DNA from: Streptomyces sp. ISL-10
GTDB taxonomy: Bacteria; Actinomycetota; Actinomycetes; Streptomycetales; Streptomycetaceae
DNA length: 64,000 nucleotides
Direction: 5' to 3'
NCBI RefSeq assembly: GCF_018614575.1
Contig: NZ_JAGGOJ010000015.1
Span: 79,226-143,225 of the forward strand
Numbering within the stretch: position 1 is the stretch's first letter; each line of letters starts with the position of its first letter. Positions 51,569 through 61,070 of the stretch are shown piece after piece. The translations under genes and the position numbers were made by a program. The notes beneath the pieces are model-generated. The model did no database searches, was not told the origin of the DNA, and saw only the letters and a list, made by a program, of their open reading frames with translations.

Positions 51569-51964
51569 ATGGACGGAGCCGGACTGTCGCAGAGGGAGCG
51601 CGCGATACTCGCTGCGATCGAAAAGGATCTGCGAGCCGACGCGGGCCTCGACCGGCACCTGCGGACGATGCGCCCGGGACCGCCGTTCCGGGGAGCCCCG
51701 AGTGGGTTCCGCAGGCATCCGCTCGCCGGCGGGACCTGCCTCTGCGGTGCGGTGACCGCGACGCTGCTGGTCATGGCCGCGTCGTCCTCGTCACCAGCCC
51801 TGATCTGGGCATTCGCCGGGACCTGGGTGCTGACTCTGGTGGGGCTGCTTCTGCTGGTCTGCCGCTGGTCACAGCGGCTCGTCGCCGGGGCGTACGCCGG
51901 TGACGTTGCCGGTGACGGCGGGGCGTCCCGCGACGGAGGCCGGGCGGATGACGAGCTCGGCTGA
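51569..51964 (+). CDS. DUF3040 family membrane protein
   Basis: A 131-aa protein starting with the DUF3040 signature LSQRERAILAAIEKDLRADAGLDRHLRTM, then two membrane helices (about residues 57-75 and 80-97) and an acidic, Gly-rich tail. Actinobacterial DUF3040 proteins are small inner-membrane proteins of unknown role. GGGAGG precedes the ATG. Confidence 0.88.
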   Translation: MDGAGLSQRERAILAAIEKDLRADAGLDRHLRTMRPGPPFRGAPSGFRRHPLAGGTCLCGAVTATLLVMAASSSSPALIWAFAGTWVLTLVGLLLLVCRWSQRLVAGAYAGDVAGDGGASRDGGRADDELG

Positions 51965-51970
51965 GCCGGG

Positions 51971-52092
51971 CCGAGAGGCTGCGGATCGCCTGGAGGCCGC
52001 CGAGAGGCTGAGCGCCTCGTAGCCCGAGAAGCTGAACCGAGAAGCTGAGCCGGGGACCTGCCCCGCGAAGCTGAAGTGAGCCGGGGACCTGC
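51971..52092. repeat. Short direct repeats downstream of DUF3040
   Basis: CCGAGAGGCTG occurs at 51971 and 52000, CCGAGAAGCTGA at 52024 and 52037 with a partial copy at 52065, and GAGCCGGGGACCTGC at 52047 and 52078. The last copy forms part of the terminator hairpin. Confidence 0.6.
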
Positions 52093-52108
52093 GCGGTCCC
52101 CGGCTCAC
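52076..52108. terminator. Terminator between DUF3040 and the converging membrane protein gene
   Basis: GTGAGCCGGGGACC (52076-52089) pairs perfectly over 14 bp with 52095-52108, around a 5-nt loop. Confidence 0.75.
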
Positions 52109-52143
52109 CGGTGTGCGGCAGCGGTCAGCCGCTGCCGACGGGC

Positions 52144-52536
52144 TCAACCACCGTGGCCGCCGCTGCCGAAGGCCCCGCCGCCCTCGTCGGCATCGCGCGG
52201 GGGCTCCTTCTCGGGGGCGAGCCGGGACGGCATGTTCCCGTAGCCGTGCAGTTCGTGCGGGGTCAGTCGGCCGGGAGCCTGGTGTCCCTGGGTCGGGTCC
52301 ACCTCGTCCGGCTCGAGACGGCTCTCGACGTGGGTCTGATGGTCGGGCGGAACGGGCTGCTCCTCCCGTGAGGGGGGCGTGTCGCGCCGCCTTCTGGCGC
52401 CCACCTGCCAGACGATCCACACGAGCAGGACCAGCAGGCCGAGCACCACGAGGAGGAAGACGATGACCGCCGGCGCTCCCTCGCCTGCGGCGAGCACCGT
52501 GGCGGCGTCCTGAGCCGATTGACTGTAAGTGGTCAT
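52144..52536 (-). CDS. Small single-pass membrane protein (DUF6479-like)
   Basis: A 130-aa protein: a short N-terminal segment, one membrane helix (about residues 23-46, VIVFLLVVLGLLVLLVWIVWQVG), a basic stop-transfer patch RRRRD, and a long hydrophilic Pro/Glu/Gly-rich C-terminus. It resembles Streptomyces DUF6479 proteins, which have no known function; the DUF assignment is from memory. The ATG lies only 2 nt after the stop of the LacI remnant, so its promoter must lie within that remnant. Confidence 0.7.
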   Translation of the reverse strand: MTTYSQSAQDAATVLAAGEGAPAVIVFLLVVLGLLVLLVWIVWQVGARRRRDTPPSREEQPVPPDHQTHVESRLEPDEVDPTQGHQAPGRLTPHELHGYGNMPSRLAPEKEPPRDADEGGGAFGSGGHGG

Positions 52537-52538
52537 GG

Positions 52539-53360
52539 CTATCGGTTACCCATTCTGGCTCTCTTATGAGCCAGTATGGACCCGGAAGCCCTATTGACGG
52601 CGCGCACCGGAGCCGTGCTCTCCCGCTCGATCAGCTCCGGCAGCGGCACCTGCACCGAGCGGGCCGTGTCGCCGTCGAGCAGCGCCGTGAGCTCCTGGGC
52701 CGCGATCCGGCCGAAGGCCACCGGATCGCGGGAAAGTGCGGTGAGGAAGGGGTGCACCATGCGGCACAGCACCGAGTCCTCCCAGGACACGATCGACACG
52801 TCCGCGGGCACGGCGAGACCGAGGCTCGCGATGACGGGGCCCCGGCCGCGGCGATCAGGTCGTTGTCGTAGACCACCGCGGTGGGCGCGGCCTCCGACGC
52901 GAGGACGCGCCGGGTAACGGCGGCGCCCTCCGTGTCCGAGTAGTCGGTGGTCACCGAGCGCACGCCCGTCAGCCCGCGCCGCTCCGCCTCGTCGCGCAGC
53001 GACCGGATGCGCCGGTCGGTGTGGGCCAGCGAGGGCAGTCCGGCGATGTGCACGATGCGGCGGTGGCCGAGCTCGTGCAGCCGGCCCATCGCATGGGCCA
53101 TGGCGCCGCTGTCGTCGGCCCGCACCTCGGAGAGATTGGCGTGCCGGTCGGGCAGCCCGCCGATGACGACGCCCGGCAGGCCGAGCTCGTCGAGGAGCGC
53201 CGGGCGGGGGTCGTCCGTACGGGGGTCGACCACCAGGACGCCGTCGACCCGGTGCTCGGCCCACCAGCGGCGGTAGACCGCGCACTCGGCCGTCACGTCG
53301 TCCACCATCTGGAACAGCAGCCCCAGCTGACGCTCCGCCAGGACCTCGGCCGCTGCCGCT
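52539..53360 (-). pseudogene. LacI-family repressor remnant (5' end deleted, frameshifted)
   Basis: The sequence from about 53360 leftwards encodes the sugar-binding domain of a LacI repressor (AEVLAERQLGLLFQMVDDVTAE, VDGVLVVDPRTDDPRP, HRRIVHIAGLPSLAHTDRRI, AVVYDNDLIAAAGA). The N-terminal helix-turn-helix and hinge are missing. At about 52840-52850, in GGGGCCCC, a one-base insertion shifts the frame; the other frame continues VIASLGLAVPADVSIVSWEDSVL to the end. The end is also abnormal: after the usual LIERESTAP it runs on about 18 residues to a stop at 52539. Three defects argue for a dead gene, though the frameshift alone could be a sequencing error. Confidence 0.85.
52555..52574. promoter_or_regulatory. 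Inverted repeat at the LacI remnant end, upstream of the DUF6479-like gene
   Basis: CTGGCTC (52555-52561) and GAGCCAG (52568-52574) form a perfect 7-bp inverted repeat around TCTTAT, 19-38 nt before the leftward start at 52536. It could be a LacI-type operator, a promoter element or a leader hairpin. Confidence 0.4.
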
Positions 53361-54454
53361 ACGAGCTGTGGGCGGGCGCCGATGTGGAGGCGAGCGGCTG
53401 GAACAAGAGCGTCGACTGGGACGCCATCATCCCAACAACGGGGACGACATCGTCTCGCTCGGCTTCTACCGGCCCGAATGGACCCGGAACCATCTCCCCG
53501 CCGGCCGCACCCCCACCCAGTTCCACGCCGCCGACGACCGCTTCTGGAGCGGCCGGTCGCTCGACCCGTCCCGCCCGGACACCTCCGGCACCTGGCGCGC
53601 CCCCGCGCTCGCCGTCGCCGACCGTTCGACGGTCGACAGCCTGCCGTTCGCGACCGTGTTCAACACCGGGCACGGTCTGCGCTGGTACGAGGCGGGCAGG
53701 GCGGACTCGGACACCGCGTGGAACCACCTCGGCCTCCAGGACCGCATGCCGTCCCGCCAGTGGGTCGTCCGCACCGCGGGCACCGGGCCGGCCGTCGGCT
53801 TCGACTTCGCCGACGCCTGGCACGGCGGCAGCAGCCTTCGCGTCGACGGCACCCTCGACGCGCCCGCCACGCTCGACCTGTACGCCACCCGGCTGCCACT
53901 CGCCGCGGACACCGTCGTCGAACTGACCCACCGCGCCGACGCGGGCGAGGTCACCGTCGAACTGGCCCTCGCCACCGCGGAACCGGCCGGCCCGGGCCGG
54001 CCCCATCCGTACAGGCACCTTCCCCTCGGCACCGCCGGAGCGGGATGGAGCACGCGGACCGTACGGCTCAGGGGTCTGACGGGCACCGTTCACGCCATCG
54101 GCGTACGGCTCACCGGCAGCGGCGCGGCCCCGTGACATGGCGGCTCGGCGTCCTCGCCGTGCACGCCGGGACCGCAGCCGTCCCCGCCGCTCCCACGGCC
54201 CTGCGCGTCACGGACGCCTCCGCCGCGGGCCTGCGCCTCGCCTGGCGGCCCGTCGCCGGCGCGTGCGCCACTACACCCTGCACCGCGTCCTGCCCGACGG
54301 GGCACGGCGCTTCCTCGGCGCGACCTGCCAGCAGGCCCACTTCGTCCCCGGTCCGAAGCCCGAACAGGGCGAACGGGCCGCCCGGTTCGAACTCCACACC
54401 GTGGGGGAGCTGTACAGCGTGTCCACCGCCGCAACCACCGACCACCCCTGGTAA
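53361..54454 (+). pseudogene. GH85 endo-beta-N-acetylglucosaminidase remnant (5' end deleted, several frameshifts)
   Basis: The C-terminal half of a GH85 enzyme is readable across frames. It starts in mid-protein (YELWAGADVEASGWNKSVDWDAII), shifts at about 53432 where one C is missing, continues (NNGDDIVSLGFYRPEWTRN; FHAADDRFWSG; FATVFNTGHGLRWYEAG; WNHLGLQDRMPSRQ), shifts near 54125 (VTWRLGVLAVHAG) and again near 54262, and ends VGELYSVSTAATTDHPW. The catalytic barrel is gone. GH85 enzymes cut the chitobiose core of N-glycans. The gene faces away from the LacI remnant, and the two broken 5' ends meet at about 53360. The alpha-mannosidase gene follows by 28 nt. Confidence 0.85.
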
Positions 54455-54482
54455 CGCACCACCGACCCCCGGAGCACCCCTC

Positions 54483-57400
54483 ATGCATGACGACCGCACC
54501 CTCGTCGAGGCACGCCTGAAGCGTGTTCTCGACGAACGCATCCGCCCCGCCGTGTACCCCGCATCCGTGCCGCTCGACGTCGCGGTGTGGAACGCGCCGG
54601 GCGAGCCCGTTCCGGTCGCCGAAGGACTCGCCGCGACGCCCGCGCCGATCGCCGCCGGCGACCGGTGGGGTGCTCCGTGGGGCACCAGCTGGTTCACCGT
54701 CACGGGGACGGTGCCGACCGAGTGGGCAGGCCGTACCGTCGAGGCGGTCCTCGACCTCGGCTTCGACGAGAACATGCCCGGCTTCCAGTGCGAGGGTCTC
54801 GTCTACCGCCCCGACGGCACCCCGGTGAAGGGCCTCAACCCGCGCAACCAGTGGGTCCGCATCGGCGCACCCGTCGCCGGCGGCGAAGAGGTCCGGCTGC
54901 ACATCGAGGCCGCGTCCAACCCGGTGATCCTCGACTACCACCCCTTCGTGCCGACGAAGCTCGGCGACAGGGAGACCGCGGGCAGTGAGCCGCAGTACCG
55001 GCTCGCCCGTATGGACCTCGCCGTCTTCGACGGGGGAGTGTGGCAGCTCGTGCTGGACCTGGAGGTCCTCGGCGAGCTGATGCACGAGCTCCCCGCGGAC
55101 GGCGCCCGCCGCCACGACATCCTGCGCGCCGTGGGCCGCGCGCTCGACCGCGTCGACCTCCAGGACGTGGCCGGCAGCGCCGCGGCCGCCCGTGAGCAGC
55201 TCGCCGGCGTCCTCGCCGCCCCGGCCGAGCCCTCCGCCCACCGCATCAGCGCCGTCGGCCACGCCCACATCGACTCGGCGTGGCTGTGGCCGCTGCGTGA
55301 GACGGTGCGCAAGGTCGCCCGCACGACCTCCAACATGACGGCACTGCTGGAGGACGAGCCGGAGTTCGTCTTCGCCATGTCGCAGGCGCAGCAGTTCGCC
55401 TGGATCAAGGAGCACCGGCCCGAGGTCTACGCCAAGGTCAAGAAGGCCGTCACCGACGGCCGGTTCGTGCCGGCCGGCGGCATGTGGGTCGAGTCCGACA
55501 CCAACATGCCCGGCTCGGAGGCCATGGCACGGCAGTTCGTGCACGGCAAGCGCTTCTTCCTCGACGAGTTCGGTGTCGAGAACGACGAGGCATGGCTGCC
55601 CGACACCTTCGGGTTCGCGGCCGGACTGCCCCAGATCATCAAGGCCGCGGGCTCCAAGTGGCTGCTCACCCAGAAGATCTCCTGGTCGCAGACGAACACG
55701 TTCCCCCACCACACGTTCCTGTGGGAGGGCATCGACGGCACGCGCGTCTTCACGCACTTCCCGCCCGTCGACACCTACAACTGTTCGATGAAGGGCAGCG
55801 AGATCGCCCACGCGGCCAAGAACTTCAAGGACAAGGGCGTCGCCCGGCACTCGCTGGCGCCGACCGGCTGGGGCGACGGCGGCGGCGGCACCACCCGCGA
55901 GATGGTCGCCAAGGCGGCCCGGCTGCGCGACCTCGAAGGGTCCGCCACCGTGAAGTGGGAGACCCCCGGGGAGTTCTTCACCAAGGCCGAGGCCGAGTAC
56001 CCGGCTCCGCCCGTGTGGGTGGGCGAGCTCTACCTGGAGCTGCACCGCGCCACCCTGACCAGCCAGGCGAAGACCAAGCAGGGCAACCGCCGCAGCGAGC
56101 ACCTGCTGCGCGAGGCGGAGCTGTGGGCGTCCACCGCGGCTGTACGGACGGGCTTCGCCTACCCGTACGAGCAGTTGGACCGCATCTGGAAGACCGTCCT
56201 GCTGCACCAGTTCCACGACATCCTGCCCGGCTCGTCCATTGCCTGGGTGCACCGCGAGGCCGAGAAGACCTACGCGGGCGTCGCCGAGGAGCTGAACGGC
56301 GTCATCGGCGCGGCCCAGCGGGCGCTCGCCGGAGACCCCGCGGCCGGCCGGGAGCTGGTCTTCAACGCCGCTCCGCACGAGCGCCACGGAGTCGCGGCCG
56401 GTGGTGCCGCCGTGCCCGCCGACCGCGGCACTGCCCGCCTGACCGGTGGGGAGGGAGGCGGATTCGTCCTCGACAACGGACTGCTGAGGGTCCGGATCGA
56501 CGCCCGGGGCCTGATCGTGTCCGTGTACGACATCGCCGCCGAACGCGAGACCGTCGCCCCCGGCCGGGCGGCGAACCTCCTCCAGATCCACCCCGACTTC
56601 CCGAACATGTGGGACGCCTGGGACGTCGACGCGTTCTACCGGAACACCGTCACCGACCTCACCGACCTCACCGAGGCCGACGAGGTCCGCGCGGTCGACG
56701 CCGGGTCGTCCGCGGCCGTGCGCGTCGTGCGCGGCTTCGGCGCGTCGAAGGTCACGCAGGTGCTCACCCTCGCGCCGGGAGCGAAGCGCCTCGACATCGA
56801 CACCGAGGTCGACTGGCACGAGACGGAGAAGTTCCTCAAGGCGTCCTTCCCGCTCGACATCCACACCGAGCGGTACGCATCCGAGACCCAGTTCGGCCAC
56901 TTCCACCGGGCCACCCACACCAACACCAGCTGGGAGGCGGCCAAGTTCGAGGCGTGCAACCACCGCTTCGTGCACATGGAGGAACCGGGCTGGGGCATCG
57001 CGCTGGTCAACGACTCGACCTACGGCCACGACGTGACCCGCACCGTGCGCGCGGCCGACTCCGGCACCACCACCACCCTGCGGGTGTCCCTGCTGCGCGC
57101 GCCCCGCTTCCCCGACCCCGAGACCGATCAGGGCGTGCACCGCCTCCGGCACGCCCTGGTGCCGGGCGCGTCGATCGCGGACGCCGTCCGCGAGGGCTTC
57201 CGCATCAACCTGCCCGAGCGGCGCGTCACGGGTGACACCCCCGTCGCCCCGCTGGTCACCGTCGACAACGACGCCGTCGTCGTCAGTGCCGTGAAGCTCG
57301 CCGACGACGGCAGCGGAGACGTGGTGGTGCGGCTCTACGAGTCGGTGGGCGGCCGGGCCCGGACGCGGGTCGTCCCGGGCTTCACCGCCACCGCCGTCGC

Positions 57401-57524
57401 GGCGACGGACCTGCTGGAGCGCCCGCTCGCCGACGCGCCCCGGCCCGAACTGGTCGGTGGGGCCGCCCTGCTGACCCTGCGCCCGTTCGAGCTGGTCACC
57501 CTGCGACTGGTCCGCGGGGCCTGA
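54483..57524 (+). CDS. Alpha-mannosidase, GH38
   Basis: A 1013-aa cytoplasmic glycoside hydrolase of family 38 with the zinc ligands in GHAHIDSAWLWP (about residue 259), the nucleophile Asp in WVESDTNMPGSE (about 336-341) and HQFHDILPGSS (about 574). It removes alpha-linked mannose, e.g. from N-glycan fragments released by GH85 enzymes. The reading frame is intact over its whole length, in contrast with the broken GH85 gene directly upstream. ATG 54483 has CCGGAG before it. The missing regulator and endoglycosidase suggest that its original operon has decayed, leaving this gene's promoter uncertain. Confidence 0.93.
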   Translation: MHDDRTLVEARLKRVLDERIRPAVYPASVPLDVAVWNAPGEPVPVAEGLAATPAPIAAGDRWGAPWGTSWFTVTGTVPTEWAGRTVEAVLDLGFDENMPGFQCEGLVYRPDGTPVKGLNPRNQWVRIGAPVAGGEEVRLHIEAASNPVILDYHPFVPTKLGDRETAGSEPQYRLARMDLAVFDGGVWQLVLDLEVLGELMHELPADGARRHDILRAVGRALDRVDLQDVAGSAAAAREQLAGVLAAPAEPSAHRISAVGHAHIDSAWLWPLRETVRKVARTTSNMTALLEDEPEFVFAMSQAQQFAWIKEHRPEVYAKVKKAVTDGRFVPAGGMWVESDTNMPGSEAMARQFVHGKRFFLDEFGVENDEAWLPDTFGFAAGLPQIIKAAGSKWLLTQKISWSQTNTFPHHTFLWEGIDGTRVFTHFPPVDTYNCSMKGSEIAHAAKNFKDKGVARHSLAPTGWGDGGGGTTREMVAKAARLRDLEGSATVKWETPGEFFTKAEAEYPAPPVWVGELYLELHRATLTSQAKTKQGNRRSEHLLREAELWASTAAVRTGFAYPYEQLDRIWKTVLLHQFHDILPGSSIAWVHREAEKTYAGVAEELNGVIGAAQRALAGDPAAGRELVFNAAPHERHGVAAGGAAVPADRGTARLTGGEGGGFVLDNGLLRVRIDARGLIVSVYDIAAERETVAPGRAANLLQIHPDFPNMWDAWDVDAFYRNTVTDLTDLTEADEVRAVDAGSSAAVRVVRGFGASKVTQVLTLAPGAKRLDIDTEVDWHETEKFLKASFPLDIHTERYASETQFGHFHRATHTNTSWEAAKFEACNHRFVHMEEPGWGIALVNDSTYGHDVTRTVRAADSGTTTTLRVSLLRAPRFPDPETDQGVHRLRHALVPGASIADAVREGFRINLPERRVTGDTPVAPLVTVDNDAVVVSAVKLADDGSGDVVVRLYESVGGRARTRVVPGFTATAVAATDLLERPLADAPRPELVGGAALLTLRPFELVTLRLVRGA

Positions 57525-57548
57525 CCGGAGGACACCCGGCCCGCCGCC

Positions 57549-58052
57549 TCACGCTCCCTGGAGAGCCGTGAGGTGGCGGGCCAGCGTGTCCGCCGACTGG
57601 AAGGTCGCCCCGAACAGGCCCACGTGCTTCCAGTGCAGCGCCCCGTCGGCGGCGACCAGGAACACCGCACGGCGCAGCCCGATGCCCGGCGCCGCGATGC
57701 CGAACGCCCGCGCCACCGCCCGGTCGGTGTCGGCCAGCAGCGGCATCCGCAGCCCGTGCCTGCGGGCGAACGCCTCGTGGCTGTCCACGCCCTGCGGGCT
57801 GATCGCCCACACCTCGGCGCCGACGTCCGTGAACGTCTCCAGACCGCTGGAGTACGAGCACAGCTGCTTGGTGCACACGGCGGTCTCGTCGCCGGGGTAG
57901 AAGGCGAGGACCAGCGGCCGGCCCCGGTGCTCGCTGAGCGTGAAGTCACGCCGTTCGAACGTGCCGTCCGCGCCTCCGGTCAGGACGCCACCGGGGAGGG
58001 TGAAATCGGGGACGGGTGCGCCGATGTCGGGTGAGGATGCCATGGGAAGCAT
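57549..58052 (-). CDS. Peroxiredoxin (BCP/AhpE-like)
   Basis: A 167-aa peroxiredoxin: FYPGDETAVCTKQLC gives the peroxidatic Cys60 and a second cysteine at Cys65, the spacing of Bcp-type atypical 2-Cys enzymes. FTLPGG at the start and RRAVFLVAADGALHWKHVG near residue 130 match the family. It reduces peroxides using thiol donors. The ATG at 58052 is chosen because GGGGAG lies 6 nt before it; an internal ATG at 58043 has none. It converges with the alpha-mannosidase gene, with a 24-nt gap. Confidence 0.9.
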   Translation of the reverse strand: MLPMASSPDIGAPVPDFTLPGGVLTGGADGTFERRDFTLSEHRGRPLVLAFYPGDETAVCTKQLCSYSSGLETFTDVGAEVWAISPQGVDSHEAFARRHGLRMPLLADTDRAVARAFGIAAPGIGLRRAVFLVAADGALHWKHVGLFGATFQSADTLARHLTALQGA

Positions 58053-58098
58053 TCTTACTCCCCGGTAACCCCAAGCGCCAGGGCGGGAGGGACCGTTC

Positions 58099-59559
58099 TC
58101 AGCCGCCCAGCGAACAGCGATGGAGCAGATCGCGCCCGTCACCCTCGCCCGCCCTGGGCAGCGGCACGGTACGGCTCGGGGCGGGCGCCCTGCCCTCCCC
58201 GATCCAGTCCTCCAGTGCGGTGAACGCCGAACGGTGGCACGGTGTCAGGGGACGCAGCCGGTCCGGGAACGCGTCGTACAGCGAGTCCACATGTGTGCCG
58301 CCTTCGACGCGGTAGTAGCGCATCAGCTTCCCGCGTCCCTCCTCGCGCACCATCCGCGCGTACACATCGGAGTCCTGCCCGATGGGCAGCAGCACATCGA
58401 GCGTGCCGTGCAGGGTGATCAGCGGCTTGCCGATCCTGCCCGTGAGCGCGATCCGCTCGACCGCGTCGGTCACCTCGCGCGGCCGCTCCCCGTACACGTA
58501 GTCGGCGTCGCAGGCGGGCGTGCCGGGAGCGCAGAACGGGGTCCCCGCCTCCGTCGCACCGTCGAAGTGCGGATCGAACTCCTCGCGGTAGATGCGCTGG
58601 GTCAGGTCCCAGTAGTACCGGTGGTGGAACGGCCACAGGAACTCGGAGCCCGCCGGGTACCCGGCGGCCAGCATCCGGCGGTGCGCCTCCTCGGCCCCCG
58701 CGCCGCCCGCCGCGTACACGGGATAGCCACGCAGCGCCGGGGGCAGGAAGGTCAGCAGGTTCGGACCCTGCGCCCGCCACAGATTGCCCTCCCAGTCCAC
58801 CCCGCCGTCGTACAGCTCCGGATGGTTCTCCAACTGCCAGCGCACCAGGTAGCCGCCGTTGGACATGCCGGTGGCCAGCGTGCGCGACGGCGGCCGGTGG
58901 TAACGCTGGGCGACGACCGCGCGGGCGGCCCGGGTGAGCTGGGTGACCCGCTCGTTCCACTCGGCGATCGCGTCACCGGGCCGCTCGCCGTCGCGGTGGA
59001 ACGCCGCGCCGGCGTTGCCCTTGTCCGTCGCGGCGAACGCGTAGCCGCGGGCCAGCACCCAGTCCGAGATCGCGCGGTCGTTCGCGTACTGCTCCCGCAC
59101 ACCCGGCGAACCGGCCACGACCAGACCGCCGTTCCACCGGTCGGGCAACCGGACGACGAACTGGGAGTCGTGGGCCCAGCCGTGGTTGGTGTTGCCGGCC
59201 GAGTCGTCGGGGAACCAGCCGTCGATCTGGATGCCCGGTACACCGCTCGGCGTGGCCAGCCCCGAGGGGGTGAGCCCGGCCCAGTCCGCCTGGTCGGTGT
59301 GACCCGACGCGATCGTGCCCGCCGTCGTCAACTCGGCGAGACATGAGACTTCTTGGTGCCCGGCACCCGGCATGCGCAGCGCCGTGATCCGGGCGCAGTG
59401 TCCGCCGCCGGAGCCCTGGGAGGCCGTGGCCGGGACGGCGGTGGACGCCAGCAGCAGGGCGGCCACCGCCGCCGCGCGGACGGTCCGGTGGGACCGGCCG
59501 CGTCTGCGGCGGCGCGAGGGCGGCGATGCGGTGCCTGGCGGTGGCGTGGCGAACAGCAC
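58099..59559 (-). CDS. Secreted alpha/beta-hydrolase, tannase/feruloyl esterase-like
   Basis: A 486-aa secreted enzyme. The signal peptide spans about residues 1-45 (RRRRRGRSHRTVRAAAVAALLLASTAVPATA), with an RRRRRGR start that might suit the Tat or Sec route. The esterase body has GMSNGGYLV as nucleophile-Ser elbow near residue 230, and the C-terminal RVEGGTHVDSLYD carries the catalytic His. Phrases such as WNGGLVVAGSPG and YDGGVDWEGN place it near tannase/feruloyl esterase and 3-hydroxybutyrate-oligomer hydrolase families; substrate uncertain. GTG 59559 follows AGGAGG. A PHB-depolymerase-like gene ends 38 nt upstream, so the two secreted esterases may be co-transcribed. Confidence 0.82.
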   Translation of the reverse strand: MLFATPPPGTASPPSRRRRRGRSHRTVRAAAVAALLLASTAVPATASQGSGGGHCARITALRMPGAGHQEVSCLAELTTAGTIASGHTDQADWAGLTPSGLATPSGVPGIQIDGWFPDDSAGNTNHGWAHDSQFVVRLPDRWNGGLVVAGSPGVREQYANDRAISDWVLARGYAFAATDKGNAGAAFHRDGERPGDAIAEWNERVTQLTRAARAVVAQRYHRPPSRTLATGMSNGGYLVRWQLENHPELYDGGVDWEGNLWRAQGPNLLTFLPPALRGYPVYAAGGAGAEEAHRRMLAAGYPAGSEFLWPFHHRYYWDLTQRIYREEFDPHFDGATEAGTPFCAPGTPACDADYVYGERPREVTDAVERIALTGRIGKPLITLHGTLDVLLPIGQDSDVYARMVREEGRGKLMRYYRVEGGTHVDSLYDAFPDRLRPLTPCHRSAFTALEDWIGEGRAPAPSRTVPLPRAGEGDGRDLLHRCSLGG

Positions 59560-59597
59560 GACAGAAGCCTCCTGTGAGATGGGGTCGGCAAGCGGGC

Positions 59598-61070
59598 TCA
59601 GGGGCAGGAGCCGTCGGCGACGACGAAGTGACCGGCGGGCGACTCCTTGAGCGTGTGGGTGACGAACGTGTTGTTGAGGCCCATGTACTGGCCGGATCCC
59701 TTGGCGTACGCATAGCCGCCGGTGGTGGTCGCCCGACCCGCCTGGACGTGTGCGTAGTTGCCGCTCGTCCAGCAGGCCGCGGCCTGCCCGGCGGTCGACG
59801 CCGTGACCGCCCCGGAGCGGGCGCCCTCGGCCCCCTGGGCGTCCCGTGCGGCCACGCTGTAGACGTACGCCGAGCCGGCGGCCAGACCGGTGTCGCTGAA
59901 GGAGGTGCCCGCGGGGGCGGCGACGCGGACGCCGTCGCGGTAGAGGACATACCCGGCCGCGCCGTCGACCGCGTCCCACCGCAGCGACACCGAGGTGTCG
60001 TCGGCTCCCGTGGCCGCGAGCCCTGTCGGCGCGGGCAGCCCGCCCGGGCCCGGATCGCCGCCGCCCGCCAGGCCGAAGAACTCGCTCACCCAGAGGCTGG
60101 AACAGATCGAGTCGATGAAGTGCGGCGTGCCGGTCGCACCGCACTGATCGGGCCCGGTGCCCGGATCCACCGGCGTGCCGTGACCCGTCGACGGCACCCG
60201 GTTCACCTCGACGGCGACCCCGCCGCCGGCCCCCAGATACTGCTCACGTCGCGTCCCGTTGGCACCGATGGTGCCGGTCCTGTCCGGTGACTGGCCGAGG
60301 CCGTGCACGGCGGTCCACTGGTCCCTGAGCTCACCGGCGTTCATCGGGGCGACCGTGGTGTCGCTGTCGCCGTGCCAGATCGCCACCCGGGGCCACGGCC
60401 CGGTGTACGAGGGATACGCGTCGCGCACCCGCTGGGCCCACACGGTGGGTGTCCGGTCGGTGCCGGGGCTCATGCACGGGAACGGACCGGTGTCCCTCGT
60501 GCAGTCGTAGGGAATCCCCGCGATCACGGCGCCGGCCTCGAACACATCGGGGTAGGCGGCGAGCATGACCGCGGTCATCGCACCACCCGCGGACAGGCCG
60601 GTGACGAAGGTGCGGGACGGGTCGGCGCCGTAAGCGTTCTCGGCATGCGCGACCATCTGCCGGACGGAGGCCGCCTCGCCCTGCCCGCGCCGGTTGTCCG
60701 CCGCCTGGAACCAGTTGAAGCAGCTGCTGGCGTTGTTCGACGCCGTCGTCTGGGCGAGGACCAGCAGGAAGCCGTGCCGGGTGGCGAAGGTGGCGAGGCC
60801 CGAGTTGTCGGCGTAGACCTGGGCGCTCTGTGTACAGCCGTGCAGGGCGACGACGACCGGGGGCGCGGCCGGTAGCGAGGCGGGCCGGTGGACATACATC
60901 GCCAGATTGCCGGGGTTGCTGCCGAAAGCGGTGACGCGTTCCAGCAGGACGGCCGCGTGGGCAGCGGGGGCGGGGGCCGACCACAGGCAGCCGAGCAGCA
61001 CGGCGATCACGGCGACCAGCCGTCCGACGGACACCAGGTCCCCGGGCCGGGGGCTTGCAGGCAGTGACAT
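59598..61070 (-). CDS. Secreted PHB-depolymerase-family esterase with fibronectin type III domain
   Basis: A 490-aa secreted enzyme: signal peptide about residues 1-39 (ending AAHAA), catalytic alpha/beta-hydrolase domain (about 40-340) with lipase box GLSAGG (Ser160), WHGDSDTTV for the Asp and GHGTPVD for the His. It is followed by an FN3 domain (about 350-435) and a C-terminal domain of about 60 residues that often follows in poly(3-hydroxybutyrate) depolymerases and related CE1-type esterases. It cleaves extracellular polyesters or feruloyl-type esters. GGAGG lies 5 nt before ATG 61070. Confidence 0.9.
   Translation of the reverse strand: MSLPASPRPGDLVSVGRLVAVIAVLLGCLWSAPAPAAHAAVLLERVTAFGSNPGNLAMYVHRPASLPAAPPVVVALHGCTQSAQVYADNSGLATFATRHGFLLVLAQTTASNNASSCFNWFQAADNRRGQGEAASVRQMVAHAENAYGADPSRTFVTGLSAGGAMTAVMLAAYPDVFEAGAVIAGIPYDCTRDTGPFPCMSPGTDRTPTVWAQRVRDAYPSYTGPWPRVAIWHGDSDTTVAPMNAGELRDQWTAVHGLGQSPDRTGTIGANGTRREQYLGAGGGVAVEVNRVPSTGHGTPVDPGTGPDQCGATGTPHFIDSICSSLWVSEFFGLAGGGDPGPGGLPAPTGLAATGADDTSVSLRWDAVDGAAGYVLYRDGVRVAAPAGTSFSDTGLAAGSAYVYSVAARDAQGAEGARSGAVTASTAGQAAACWTSGNYAHVQAGRATTTGGYAYAKGSGQYMGLNNTFVTHTLKESPAGHFVVADGSCP

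Noticed and set aside
54090..57152. 1020-codon leftward frame opposite the alpha-mannosidase
   Set aside because: Antisense shadow of an intact GH38 gene with all catalytic motifs.
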